DNA from: an uncultured Prevotellaceae bacterium
GTDB lineage: Bacteria; Bacteroidota; Bacteroidia; Bacteroidales; Bacteroidaceae
DNA: 64,000 bases
NCBI GenBank assembly: GCA_900321425.1
Contig: ONWA01000010.1
Location: forward strand, 48,864-112,863
Reading direction: 5' to 3'
In this document: in pieces, positions 19,602 to 27,063 of the stretch
How positions within the stretch are numbered: the first letter of the stretch is position 1
How the letters are laid out: each line of letters opens with the position of its first letter
The notes under the pieces: generated by a model
Database searches by the model: none
What the model was told of the DNA's origin: nothing
Seen by the model: the letters and a program-made list of their open reading frames with translations, nothing else
Position numbers and translations under genes: made by a program

Positions 19602-20957
19602 ATGTTTGAAAATTTAAGTGACAGACTTGAACGGTCGTTCAAGATACTGAAAGGTGAGGGCAAAATCACGGAGATTAATGTCGCCGAGACGCTGAAGGAT
19701 GTTCGTCGTGCTTTGTTGGATGCCGACGTGAACTATAAGGTTGCCAAGCAGTTTACGGACACGGTGAAGCAGAAGGCACTGGGTATGAATGTGCTCACTG
19801 CCATCAAGCCGAGTCAGTTGCTGGTGAAGATTGTTCACGACGAGCTGACGGAGCTCATGGGCGGTAAGGCCGTCGAGCTGAAACTCGAGAGCCGTCCTGC
19901 CATCATCCTGATGTCGGGCTTGCAGGGTTCCGGTAAGACCACCTTTTCTGGTAAGCTGGCCAATATGCTGAAGACCCGTCAGCACAAGAAACCGTTGCTG
20001 GTGGCCTGCGACGTGTACCGTCCTGCTGCCATCGAGCAGTTGAAGGTGGTGGGTCAGACCGTCGGTGTGGATGTCTACACAGAGGAAGGCAATAAGAACG
20101 TGGTAGAGATCGCCCAGAACGCCATCCGCAAGGCGAAGCAGGAGAGCTATACCGTCGTCATCGTCGATACTGCCGGTCGACTGGCTGTCGATGAGGAGAT
20201 GATGCAGGAGATTTCGAACCTGAAACAAGCCATCCAGCCTGACGAGACCTTGTTTGTGGTGGACTCCATGACCGGTCAGGACGCTGTGAATACGGCGAAG
20301 GAGTTCAACGACCGTCTGGATTTCGACGGTGTGGTACTCACGAAGCTCGATGGAGATACCCGTGGTGGTGCTGCCCTGAGTATTCGTACGGTGGTGACCA
20401 AACCAATCAAGTTCGTTGGTACGGGCGAGAAGATGGAGGCTATCGACGTGTTCCACCCGGAGCGTATGGCCGACCGTATCCTCGGTATGGGTGACGTGGT
20501 GTCACTCGTGGAGCGTGCGCAGATGCAGTACGACGAGGAGGAAGCCAAACGACTCGCCAAGAAGATCAAGAAGAATAAGTTCGACTTTGAGGACTTCATG
20601 GGTCAGATTCAGCAAATCAAGAAGATGGGTAATCTGAAAGACCTCGCCTCGATGATTCCTGGAGTAGGGAAGGCCATCAAGGATGTGGATATCGACGATG
20701 ATGCGTTCAAGGGTATTGAGGCCATCATCAATTCGATGACTCCCAAAGAGCGCCAGAATCCCGATATCATCAACCAGAGCCGTCGTCAGCGTATTGCCAA
20801 GGGTTCGGGTACGAAGATTGAGGACGTGAACCGACTGATGAAACAGTTTGAGCAGACACGTAAGATGATGAAGATGGTGAGCGGTATGGGTAGCAGTCGT
20901 ATGGCTCAGATGGCGAATGCCATGAAGGCCATGAAGGGCGGTATGCCGAAACTCTAA
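19602..20957 (+). CDS. ffh: Signal recognition particle GTPase Ffh
   Basis: Protein part of the signal recognition particle, delivering nascent membrane proteins to FtsY and SecYEG. 451 aa. I start at the ATG at 19602 (MFENLSDRLERSFKILKG), since the longer frame would place the start upstream of the -7 box. Seen: N domain; G domain with the P-loop GLQGSGKTTFSGKLA, DTAGRLAVDEEMM and TKLDGDTRGG; and the C-terminal methionine-rich M domain (MMKMVSGMGSSRMAQMANAM). It appears monocistronic at its 5' end, with folD following across an octamer array. Confidence 0.96.
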   Translation: MFENLSDRLERSFKILKGEGKITEINVAETLKDVRRALLDADVNYKVAKQFTDTVKQKALGMNVLTAIKPSQLLVKIVHDELTELMGGKAVELKLESRPAIILMSGLQGSGKTTFSGKLANMLKTRQHKKPLLVACDVYRPAAIEQLKVVGQTVGVDVYTEEGNKNVVEIAQNAIRKAKQESYTVVIVDTAGRLAVDEEMMQEISNLKQAIQPDETLFVVDSMTGQDAVNTAKEFNDRLDFDGVVLTKLDGDTRGGAALSIRTVVTKPIKFVGTGEKMEAIDVFHPERMADRILGMGDVVSLVERAQMQYDEEEAKRLAKKIKKNKFDFEDFMGQIQQIKKMGNLKDLASMIPGVGKAIKDVDIDDDAFKGIEAIINSMTPKERQNPDIINQSRRQRIAKGSGTKIEDVNRLMKQFEQTRKMMKMVSGMGSSRMAQMANAMKAMKGGMPKL

Positions 20958-21028
20958 ACTTCAATCTTTCAATTTTTCAATTCTACAATTCTTCAATTCT
21001 TCAATTTTTCAATTCTTCAATTCTAAAA
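20958..21028. repeat. Octamer array between ffh and folD
   Basis: About eight TTCAATT-type units spanning almost the whole gap; folD starts 2 bp after it. Confidence 0.85.
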
Positions 21029-21029
21029 A

Positions 21030-21908
21030 ATGCAGTTAATAGACGGAAAAGCAACAGCGGCAGCTATCAAGGCTGAGATAGCTGAGGAGGTCAAGGATAT
21101 CATTGCCAAGGGAGGCAAACAGCCTCATCTGGCAGCGGTTCTGGTGGGTCATGATGGTGGTTCGGAGACGTATGTGAAAAACAAGGTGCTGGCTTGTGAG
21201 GCCTGCGGTTTCAAGAGCACCCTGATTCGTTTCGAGGATACCATCAGTGAGGAGGAACTGCTGGCATGTGTCGACCGACTCAACAAAGATGCTGATGTCG
21301 ACGGTTTTATCGTACAGCTGCCTCTGCCTAAGCATATCGATGAGCAGAAGATCATCGAGGCCATCGATTACCGTAAGGATGTAGACGGTTTCCATCCCAT
21401 CAACGTGGGACGGATGGCGATTGGTCTGCCTTGCTTTATCTCAGCTACTCCGTTGGGCATCATCACCCTGCTGAAGCGCTATGGTATTGAGACCTCCGGT
21501 AAGAAGTGCGTCATTCTGGGGCGCTCGAATATCGTAGGTAAGCCGATGGCTCAGTTGATGATGCAGAAACAGTATGGCGATGCCACTGTCACCGTTTGTC
21601 ACTCACGTTCCAAGACCTTGAAGGAAGAGTGTCGTGCCGCTGATATCATCATTGCGGCTATCGGCCAGCCCGACTTCGTAACGGCCGATATGGTGAAGGA
21701 GGGGGCTGTCATCGTGGATGTAGGTACCACTCGTGTGCCCGACGCCACGCGAAAGAGCGGCTTCCGTCTGAATGGCGACGTGAAGTTCGATGAGGTGGCT
21801 CCCAAGTGCAGTTATATCACACCTGTTCCCGGTGGAGTAGGTCCTATGACCATTTGTTCACTAATGAAGAATACCCTCGCCGCAGGCAAGAAAGAGTATT
21901 ATAGGTGA
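21030..21908 (+). CDS. folD: Methylenetetrahydrofolate dehydrogenase / methenyl-THF cyclohydrolase
   Basis: Bifunctional folate enzyme supplying 10-formyl-THF for purine and formyl-Met synthesis. 292 aa. Seen: the substrate-site signature [18 protein letters not shown] with [14 protein letters not shown] following, the NADP-binding segment [17 protein letters not shown], and the C-terminal [16 protein letters not shown]. The start directly follows an octamer array. The stop lies 5 bp before the ATG of the next small gene. Confidence 0.96.
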   Translation: MQLIDGKATAAAIKAEIAEEVKDIIAKGGKQPHLAAVLVGHDGGSETYVKNKVLACEACGFKSTLIRFEDTISEEELLACVDRLNKDADVDGFIVQLPLPKHIDEQKIIEAIDYRKDVDGFHPINVGRMAIGLPCFISATPLGIITLLKRYGIETSGKKCVILGRSNIVGKPMAQLMMQKQYGDATVTVCHSRSKTLKEECRAADIIIAAIGQPDFVTADMVKEGAVIVDVGTTRVPDATRKSGFRLNGDVKFDEVAPKCSYITPVPGGVGPMTICSLMKNTLAAGKKEYYR

Positions 21909-21913
21909 GAGTG

Positions 21914-22093
21914 ATGACGGCGCAGGAGTGGTATGAGCGGGGCAATGCCTACCGCAAGGAGTCGAAGTGGCACGAGGCCATCAACTGTTATATCCGTGCC
22001 ATCGAACTCGATCCCGACAGTCCGGCAGTTGAAGCCAAACGGATGCTCGACGACATCATGGCTTTCTACTGTAAGGATATGTATAATCCCTGA
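21914..22093 (+). CDS. Small tetratricopeptide-repeat protein
   Basis: 59 aa, starting at ATG 21914 (MTAQEWYERGNAYRKESK); a GTG at 21905 would add three residues and overlap folD. It carries one clear TPR unit: WYERGNAYRKESKWHEAINCYIRAIELDP. No signal peptide. A protein of this size next to folD is probably a conserved Bacteroidales gene; partner and role are unknown. Confidence 0.7.
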   Translation: MTAQEWYERGNAYRKESKWHEAINCYIRAIELDPDSPAVEAKRMLDDIMAFYCKDMYNP

Positions 22094-22105
22094 GGAAATT
22101 ATTTG

Positions 22106-22113
22106 TACCTTTG
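22106..22113 (+). promoter_or_regulatory. -7 box for the exported protein gene
   Basis: TACCTTTG, 26 bp upstream of the ATG at 22140. No clear -33 element. Confidence 0.55.
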
Positions 22114-22139
22114 CAAACCGAAAAAAAGAGATTGCGACA

Positions 22140-22913
22140 ATGAAGAAGTTACTGACAACGATGATTCTGGCTGCAACAGCCATCACGACCAATGCCCAGT
22201 GGAATAACTGGCATACCACCCAGGCCATCAGTGGCGGTTTTGGTATTATCGGCTCTATTATTGAGTCGGCAGAGCGTAAGAAGGCAATGGAAATCTGGGA
22301 GCGCGAGAAAGCACAATATCAGCCGACATTCCTTCAGGCGCATGAGGAGGCCAAACGACTGGAGAAAGAAGGCAGTTGGGAGGACGCGCTGAGCAAGTAC
22401 GAGGAGGCTTCGAAGTTGAACTGTGACTATGGCTATACAGACCAGAAAGGACTCTCTATGAAAATCACCAGTCTCTATGCCAAGGCAGGTCGCACAGAGG
22501 ATGGACCGAGTGTGGTGAATAATCCCAGTGTGACGCTGGCCGACTATTCCAAGTATCGTTTCACTCTGCAGAACCCTATCAGTAGAGGAAAGAAGAGCAA
22601 TTATAATACGAAGATTGTACGCGTGAGCTGTTCAGACACAGAGACACGCATCGAACTGGAGACGGAGTCGGATGAGCCCGGCGACGCTCTCTATATCAAA
22701 CCTCAGACCTATATCAAGAGTAAGCATAGTGACAAACTGCGACTGAGCAGTGTGGAGAATATCACTGTGGCTCCCACCATTACGCGCATCCCCTGGCCGT
22801 ATCAGAAACTGCGTTTTGCACTGATTTTCCCTGCACTGCCAGCAGAAGACGGTGAGTTTGATCTCATCGAACCCTCCAGCGACTGGAAGTTCAAAGAACT
22901 CAGGTGCAGGTAA
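22140..22913 (+). CDS. Exported protein of unknown function with a TPR-like helical segment
   Basis: 257 aa. I start at ATG 22140, which gives a clean signal peptide (MKKLLTTMILAATAITTNAQ, cleavage after ANA); the longer frame overlaps the previous gene. Residues about 60-95 (AHEEAKRLEKEGSWEDALSK and following) resemble a TPR helix pair. The C-terminal 110 residues are mostly predicted strand, with no family I recognise. It has its own -7 box. Probably periplasmic or envelope-located; function unknown. Confidence 0.7.
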   Translation: MKKLLTTMILAATAITTNAQWNNWHTTQAISGGFGIIGSIIESAERKKAMEIWEREKAQYQPTFLQAHEEAKRLEKEGSWEDALSKYEEASKLNCDYGYTDQKGLSMKITSLYAKAGRTEDGPSVVNNPSVTLADYSKYRFTLQNPISRGKKSNYNTKIVRVSCSDTETRIELETESDEPGDALYIKPQTYIKSKHSDKLRLSSVENITVAPTITRIPWPYQKLRFALIFPALPAEDGEFDLIEPSSDWKFKELRCR

Positions 22914-22919
22914 GTATTG

Positions 22920-22985
22920 AATACTTTACCAGGCCGTAAGGACAGTGCGGCACTCGCCATCTATCTGAAGCAGAAGTACCAATAA
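22920..22985 (+). pseudogene. Fragment of a PP-loop ATPase
   Basis: A 21-codon open stretch ending in two stops, reading PGRKDSAALAIYLKQKYQ. This strongly resembles the start of PAPS-reductase/N-type ATP pyrophosphatase proteins (SGGKDSAALAIYL), with GG changed to GR. There is no start codon and no continuation. I read it as a leftover of a deleted gene just upstream of the DinD homologue. Confidence 0.45.
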
Positions 22986-22997
22986 TAAAATCGCAAA

Positions 22998-23831
22998 ATG
23001 AAGAAAGAAGAAATACAGGCTTTGTTTGAAAGCTACGAAGCAGCCGTCTGCGTGATAGACGATACGGAATGTTGGAGCGCAAGAGATTTGTGTTCGCTGT
23101 TGGGTTATACGCAATGGCGCAATTTCAACAATGTGATAGATAAAGCCAAAGAAGCATGTAATAATGCAGGGCAATCAATAGCTGATCATTTTGCTGACGT
23201 CAGCAAAATGATAGATTTGGCTAAAGGTGCGAAGCGCGAGGTCGAAGATGTCATACTTACCCGCTATGCCTGCTATCTCGTCGCACAGAACGGCGACCCA
23301 CGGAAGCCTCAGATTGCCTTTGCGCAGACATACTTTGCCGTGCAGACCCGTCGGGCAGAGCTGATAGAGCAAAGGCTTATGGAGGTTGAACGCGTCAAAG
23401 CACGTACAAAGCTTCAGGAGACGGAGCGCAAACTATCTGGCATTCTTTACGAACGAGGAGTTAACGACCAGACTTTTGCCGTTATACGTTCCAAGGGCGA
23501 CCAGGCTCTTTTCCGCCTCAGCACCAATATGATGAAGCGACGTATGGGTATTCCGCAAAGTCGCCCTCTTGCCGATTTCCTGCCGACCATCAGCATTAAA
23601 GCGAAGGACTTTGCGGCAGAAATGACCAGTGTCAATGTGCAGGCTAAAGACCTTCAAGGCGAGACTGCCATCACCAAGGAGCATGTCGATAACAATGCCG
23701 CCGTCCGCAAGATGCTGACCGAGCGCGGCATCATCCCCGAAAACTTGCCACCGGCTGAAGATGTTAAGAAGGTGGAGCGCCGTTTGGTCAGTGAGGAAAA
23801 GAAAATGCTGAAGAACAAGAAGAAACCGTAA
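22998..23831 (+). CDS. dinD: DNA-damage-inducible protein D homologue
   Basis: 277 aa, close to E. coli DinD, a protein reported to modulate RecA filaments. Shared features: the BRO-N-like segment [19 protein letters not shown], then [39 protein letters not shown], and [20 protein letters not shown]. The C-terminal tail is lysine-rich. Codons for [11 protein letters not shown] contain a perfect 28 bp palindrome (23185-23212). No obvious SOS box is seen upstream. DinD genes in Bacteroidetes often sit in accessory regions, and a deleted gene fragment precedes this one. Confidence 0.85.
   Translation: MKKEEIQALFESYEAAVCVIDDTECWSARDLCSLLGYTQWRNFNNVIDKAKEACNNAGQSIADHFADVSKMIDLAKGAKREVEDVILTRYACYLVAQNGDPRKPQIAFAQTYFAVQTRRAELIEQRLMEVERVKARTKLQETERKLSGILYERGVNDQTFAVIRSKGDQALFRLSTNMMKRRMGIPQSRPLADFLPTISIKAKDFAAEMTSVNVQAKDLQGETAITKEHVDNNAAVRKMLTERGIIPENLPPAEDVKKVERRLVSEEKKMLKNKKKP
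23185..23212. repeat. 28 bp perfect palindrome inside dinD
   Basis: ATCATTTTGCTGAC followed by GTCAGCAAAATGAT. Perfect dyad symmetry around TGACGTCA, within coding sequence. Confidence 0.9.
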
Positions 23832-24003
23832 TAGCCATTTTCATAGTATCACGAAGATAGTAACATAATAGTCAAATGAGCGTATTACCAACTTTTTATG
23901 CGACTTTCTTATCCCGAACTGGGGTAAAATATTAGTAAATATTAGAATTTTCCACTTCATTTGTAGTGGGATTCCAATTTTTTTTGTATTTTTGCCAACG
24001 ATT

Positions 24004-24174
24004 CTAGATGATTGTAAAAGCAAGAGCTTGCTCTTGGCTGATATTTTTGTCTGGAATTGTTGCATAGGCAACACTCACGCCGTACTTGTCTGAAAGGGCA
24101 GTGAAGGTGTGGGCTAACATATTAGAACAGCGTCTTACAACGCTTTGTTTTTGGTTGCTTTGAACCTGAGAAAT
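24004..24174 (-). pseudogene. Unrecognised ORF fragment on the minus strand
   Basis: An open frame of about 56 codons after a TGA, containing RCSNMLAHTFTALSDKYGVS and ending AYATIPDKNISQEQALAFTII. The amino-acid composition looks like real protein rather than random translation. The only ATG (24120) leaves 38 codons. I do not recognise the family; it may be the C-terminal end of a truncated gene. Confidence 0.35.
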
Positions 24175-24225
24175 TCAAAACTTTCAGTCAAAAACATTGC
24201 AGAGTAGTCGTTTGTGGCGTGGTAT

Positions 24226-24233
24226 TATTTTTG
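24226..24233 (+). promoter_or_regulatory. -7 box upstream of the UpxY leader
   Basis: TATTTTTG; the leader hairpin begins 8 bp downstream, where transcription would be expected to start. No good -33. Confidence 0.5.
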
Positions 24234-24240
24234 CCCCGTC

Positions 24241-24278
24241 AGTGTGCGGAGAAGGTACGTGTTACCTTCAAGCACACT
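24241..24278 (+). ncRNA. Two-part hairpin at the start of the UpxY leader
   Basis: Outer stem AGTGTGC (24241-24247) / GCACACT (24272-24278), both arms perfect. Inner stem GAAGGTA (24251-24257) / TACCTTC (24263-24269), loop CGTGT. The internal loop is GGA/AA. Leaders of UpxY operons in Bacteroides are known targets for antitermination, so this is probably part of such a signal. Confidence 0.65.
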
Positions 24279-24301
24279 TTAGGGGTGCATAAATACCAAC
24301 G

Positions 24302-24392
24302 GCGTGAGCGTCATTATTCTGTCTGTTTACTGAAAAGGTTTTCTCAGGACCTAAAGCGACGGACGGGCAGGGTGAGGGTTCACGCTCTTTTT
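24302..24392 (+). terminator. Long terminator-like hairpin in the UpxY leader (attenuator)
   Basis: The base stem GCGTGAG (24302-24308) pairs with TTCACGC (24379-24385). Inside it are smaller helices (CTGTCTGT region with ACGGACGGGCAG; TGAAAA with TTTTCTCA). CTCTTTTT follows. It lies 80 bp before the UpxY start, so it could stop transcription unless antiterminated. Confidence 0.5.
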
Positions 24393-24472
24393 GTATCCTT
24401 AGGTCATCTCCGGCCAGTAGTATCCAATGAGCGTTTCGCTGTTTTGAATGGCATCAGGCTAACAGCCTGTAT

Positions 24473-25204
24473 ATGAGTATGAAAGAAGACTCTGGTGTCA
24501 AGACGGTAGTTGTCGGGGCCGCTCACGAAGCTGAGGGGTCTTGCGGCGGAGCCATGGAGCAAAAGCAGCGAAAATATCGTCGTCTGAGGAGTCTCACGAC
24601 CCACAAGATCATCCATCAGCAGAAGGAGACAGCCCAGGTTCGCAAGGTCTTCGACCCCACCGCCTGGTACATCATCCTGACCAAGCGCTACAAGGAAGTT
24701 CACTGCCGTGATTTTCTCAACAAACCCGACGGATTCGTCAACGGCTATACGAACGATCCCTATACCGTAGAAGCTTATGCAGCCGTGCAGGAAGACGAGA
24801 ACAACCGTCTGGTCATCCATGGCAAGATCTTCGTCCGTGTCGATGAGGCCCATCGCATCGATGTGCTGAAGAAGTGTCCTTTCCTGAAGGGCTATGTCAA
24901 GGACCCGGCCCTCTCCCGTACCGAGCACGATTTCACCGACTTTGCCCGTGTCCCCGACCGTGAGATGAAGGCCCTTCGCGCCATCCTCGAGCTGGCTGAT
25001 GGCGATGTGGAGTATTCCGAGCTCCCCTTTCATGTCCATGACACCGTGAAGTTCAAGAAAGGCATCCTCTCCAAGTCCGAGATACTGAAAGACGTGGAAG
25101 GAACCATCGAAATGGTGAAAGGCAAGAAGCGCGCCACCATCATCCTCGACAAACTCGGCATCTTCAAATTCACCCTCCCCGTATCGCAACTCCAGAAAAA
25201 GTAG
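24473..25204 (+). CDS. UpxY-family (NusG-like) transcription antiterminator
   Basis: 243 aa. It has an N-terminal tail of about 45 residues, then a NusG N-terminal-like domain beginning AWYIILTKRYKEVHCRDFL, and a C-terminal KOW-like segment (DTVKFKKGIL..VEGTIEMVKGKKRATI). UpxY proteins bind RNA polymerase and the leader RNA of capsule operons and allow read-through of early terminators. The preceding structured leader and the downstream exopolysaccharide locus fit this. Unusually, accessory modules of about 5 kb separate it from the first polysaccharide gene. There is a second ATG 6 bp in. Which transcript it controls is inference. Confidence 0.8.
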   Translation: MSMKEDSGVKTVVVGAAHEAEGSCGGAMEQKQRKYRRLRSLTTHKIIHQQKETAQVRKVFDPTAWYIILTKRYKEVHCRDFLNKPDGFVNGYTNDPYTVEAYAAVQEDENNRLVIHGKIFVRVDEAHRIDVLKKCPFLKGYVKDPALSRTEHDFTDFARVPDREMKALRAILELADGDVEYSELPFHVHDTVKFKKGILSKSEILKDVEGTIEMVKGKKRATIILDKLGIFKFTLPVSQLQKK

Positions 25205-25228
25205 CTCCATTTTTTGCCAATTTCAAAT

Positions 25229-25405
25229 ATGAATTATCTTCGTCAAGATACAAATTCAGAAGAGTCTTTTAAATCTGATGAGTCTGGTCGGATAATGTTG
25301 ACCAAACAGATGAGAAAGGATCTTTTGGACGCGGGAAGTGAATATGAAGTAGGCAACTGCCTTTCAGAGTCAGATTTTAAGGAAAGATTTGAAAAATGGC
25401 TCTAA
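25229..25405 (+). CDS. Small acidic protein of unknown function
   Basis: 58 aa from ATG 25229 (MNYLRQDTNSEESFKSDESG). The middle reads GRIMLTKQMRKDLLDAG and the end is acidic and aromatic (SDFKERFEKWL), which gives it the look of an antitoxin-type small protein, but no toxin partner is adjacent. A TTG at 25214 could extend it by five residues. It is directly followed by copy 1 of the four-hairpin repeat. Function unknown. Confidence 0.45.
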   Translation: MNYLRQDTNSEESFKSDESGRIMLTKQMRKDLLDAGSEYEVGNCLSESDFKERFEKWL

Positions 25406-25415
25406 AGGTTAGTTA

Positions 25416-25566
25416 TTAAAAATGTCATCGCGTGTCCCGCGATACCAAAACGATCAGGGAGTCGGCGGTTTCTGCGACTCCCTGTTTAAGCCCCTTTATA
25501 TGTAGAAAGGGGTTTGGGGAAAGTAGAATTTTCTTTGGCTCGTTTCTTTTTGAAAAGAAATGAGTA
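25416..25566. repeat. Four-hairpin repeat, copy 1
   Basis: H1 ATCGCG-TGTCC-CGCGAT (25427-25443). H2 CAGGGAGTCG / CGACTCCCTG with 10 nt loop GCGGTTTCTG (25455-25484). H3 CCCCTTT / AAAGGGG (25491-25512). H4 CTCGTTTCTTTT / AAAAGAAATGAG (25539-25564). The linker ACCAAAACGAT between H1 and H2 is shared with the other copies. Confidence 0.9.
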
Positions 25567-25621
25567 ACCAGTCTTTATGTCTCTTACTAAAGCGACCCCC
25601 TAAAAACCCTTTAATAAGGCT

Positions 25622-25753
25622 CTAATAAGCCTCTAGGCTCCTCCCTGGAGCACCTTAGGAGCAGCTTAGGAGGAGGCTAGGAGCAGCTTAGGAGCAGCCT
25701 AGGAGGAGGCTAGGAGCAGCCTAGGAGCTGCCTAGAGCGACTCTAGAAGCTTA
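25622..25753. repeat. 11 bp tandem repeat rich in CCTAGG
   Basis: At least seven consecutive units of (T/C)TAGGAG(C/G)AG(C/G) from 25655, with degenerate units of the same period on both sides. Where units of the CTAGG type join, the palindrome CCTAGG arises. The 11 bp period equals about one helical turn. Confidence 0.9.
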
Positions 25754-25819
25754 CAAAAATTGAATAATAATGGTTCAAAGTACGATAAGTATCAAATCTT
25801 TTTTGTATCTTTGCACCGA
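25752..25819 (+). promoter_or_regulatory. Duplicated promoter segment, copy 1 (Panacea module)
   Basis: A 68 bp block containing GGTTCAAAGTACGATAAGTA and the -7 box TATCTTTG (25806-25813). It is repeated almost exactly at 27255-27323 before another two-gene module, with three substitutions and one inserted base between copies. The -7 box lies 25 bp from the start at 25839. Confidence 0.8.
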
Positions 25820-25838
25820 CGATATAAAATATAACGGT

Positions 25839-26417
25839 ATGTGTACATTTTCCGAATCAAGCAGAGTGAGATTGGGTAATGCAGTGATGTATATCGCTGC
25901 ACGTGCCAAGTACCCGTACAAGACGGAGGTGCTTAAGCTGCTGTACCTGATGGAAGAGCGGATGGTACAAAAGTATCATGTGCCGATGCTTTCCATACCT
26001 TATTCTGTATGGCGGCTTGGTCCCGTGTCGGTGGATGTTTTTGAGGAACTTTCCGATGGTCCGGTGTTGTTGGCAGACTTTGTGACGTTGCAGTTTAATG
26101 GACAGGGTATTATGGTGAAGCCCAGTCGCGAGTTCGATGAAGACGAGTTCTCTGATGCCGAACTTGAGGTGATGTCCGAGGTGATGGATAAGTACGGTGA
26201 TATGAACTCCGACCAGCTCATTGAACTGACCCACCGTGAAGGATCCCTGTGGCGCGAGACCGCCAAGGAACACGGTCTGTTGGAGGATTTTGATCAGAAG
26301 CGTGCCAACAGCTCGACTGTGGTGATTGATATGGGACGTCAGCTATGTCCCGATGACCGTGCGTATTACAACGAGACTTTGGAGAACCGCCAGGTGGCCA
26401 ATAAAATGAGGAGTTAA
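25839..26417 (+). CDS. Panacea (SocA/DUF4065-like) antitoxin-type protein
   Basis: 192 aa from ATG 25839 (MCTFSESSRVRLGNAVMYIA); I chose this start because it lies just after the promoter and at the domain start. The Panacea/DUF4065 fold is indicated by KTEVLKLLYLMEERMVQKY and YSVWRLGPVSVDVFEELS. In the family such proteins neutralise many unrelated toxins encoded next to them. The next gene starts 4 bp after the stop, so the two are likely co-translated and form a toxin-antitoxin pair. Family assignment is fairly sure; the pair's activity is inferred. Confidence 0.75.
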   Translation: MCTFSESSRVRLGNAVMYIAARAKYPYKTEVLKLLYLMEERMVQKYHVPMLSIPYSVWRLGPVSVDVFEELSDGPVLLADFVTLQFNGQGIMVKPSREFDEDEFSDAELEVMSEVMDKYGDMNSDQLIELTHREGSLWRETAKEHGLLEDFDQKRANSSTVVIDMGRQLCPDDRAYYNETLENRQVANKMRS

Positions 26418-26421
26418 GCGT

Positions 26422-26847
26422 ATGTACCATACAGGAGAGTTGATAAAATTCTCACCTTTTGTATTCAAAAACGGCAATCAGCCTAAGCCCAAATACTGCA
26501 TAGTGCTTGGCCAGATTAACGACAAAGTACTGATGGCCAACCTGCCTACATCCAAAGACCATGTTCCTTCAGACGTAATGGTGGAGCGTGGTTGTGTTGA
26601 TATTCCGGAGCGAGGAGTCAATGCCTTCGTGTTCAGTCCAAGTGATCAGGTCACCTCGTCATTCCGTTTCCCCCGTCCAACCTTTGTCTATGGTGAGCAA
26701 GTGGATGAATATGAACAGAAATATTTGGACGAGATGGGTGGCACCATTGAACGGTTAGGCCAAATAGAACCATCCCTGTTTCAGACCATCAAAGCTTGTT
26801 TGAAGAAAGCCAGATTGCTAAAAAGAAAATACAGAAAACTTCTGTAG
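26422..26847 (+). CDS. Putative toxin partner of the Panacea protein
   Basis: 141 aa, MYHTGELIKFSPFVFKNGNQ. The first half is beta-rich with PKPKYCIVLGQINDKVLMAN and NLPTSKDHVPSD, reminiscent of SH3-like/PemK-type small toxins, but key residues cannot be matched by eye. The C-terminal 30 residues are very basic (ACLKKARLLKRKYRKLL), suggesting RNA or ribosome contact. It follows the Panacea gene by 4 bp and is followed by copy 2 of the four-hairpin repeat. The toxin role is inferred from the gene pairing. Confidence 0.5.
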   Translation: MYHTGELIKFSPFVFKNGNQPKPKYCIVLGQINDKVLMANLPTSKDHVPSDVMVERGCVDIPERGVNAFVFSPSDQVTSSFRFPRPTFVYGEQVDEYEQKYLDEMGGTIERLGQIEPSLFQTIKACLKKARLLKRKYRKLL

Positions 26848-26914
26848 TGTAAATGCCTCGACAGTCACAAATTTGATGACATGTATAGATATGAGTACAC
26901 GATTCAATGGATAT

Positions 26915-27060
26915 AAAAATGTCATCGCGTGTCCCGCGATACCAAAACGATCAGAAGATTGGCGGCTTCTGCAATCTTCTGTTTAAGTCTTCCCATATAG
27001 GGGAAGATTTAGAAGGGGTGGATGTCTCTTGGTTCGTTCTCTGCGCCAGAGAATGAACAT
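26915..27060. repeat. Four-hairpin repeat, copy 2
   Basis: H1 as in copy 1 (26924-26940). H2 CAGAAGATTG / CAATCTTCTG with loop GCGGCTTCTG (26952-26981): a different stem from copy 1, still fully paired. H3 TCTTCCC / GGGAAGA (26988-27007). H4 GTTCGTTCTCTG / CAGAGAATGAAC (27032-27058). Confidence 0.9.
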
Positions 27061-27063
27061 AAA

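Larger units (their letters stand above)
23832..24472. other. 641 bp region with structured leader of the UpxY gene and an ORF remnant
   Basis: Contains a -7-like box TATTTTTG (23987-23994); a minus-strand open frame (24004-24174, listed separately); a small hairpin AGCGT/ACGCT followed by TTGTTTTT (24129-24152); a second -7-like box TATTTTTG (24226-24233); and the folded leader of the UpxY gene (24241-24392). The first 150 bp show nothing I can name. Confidence 0.55.
25406..25838. other. 433 bp repeat-rich gap before the Panacea module
   Basis: Holds copy 1 of the four-hairpin repeat, the 11 bp tandem repeat and the first copy of the duplicated promoter, each listed separately. No gene. Confidence 0.8.

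Noticed and set aside
23841-24074. 77-codon minus-strand ORF
   Set aside because: Low-complexity Lys/Ile/Leu translation of AT-rich DNA with no motif; the neighbouring frame 24004-24174 is the more protein-like one.
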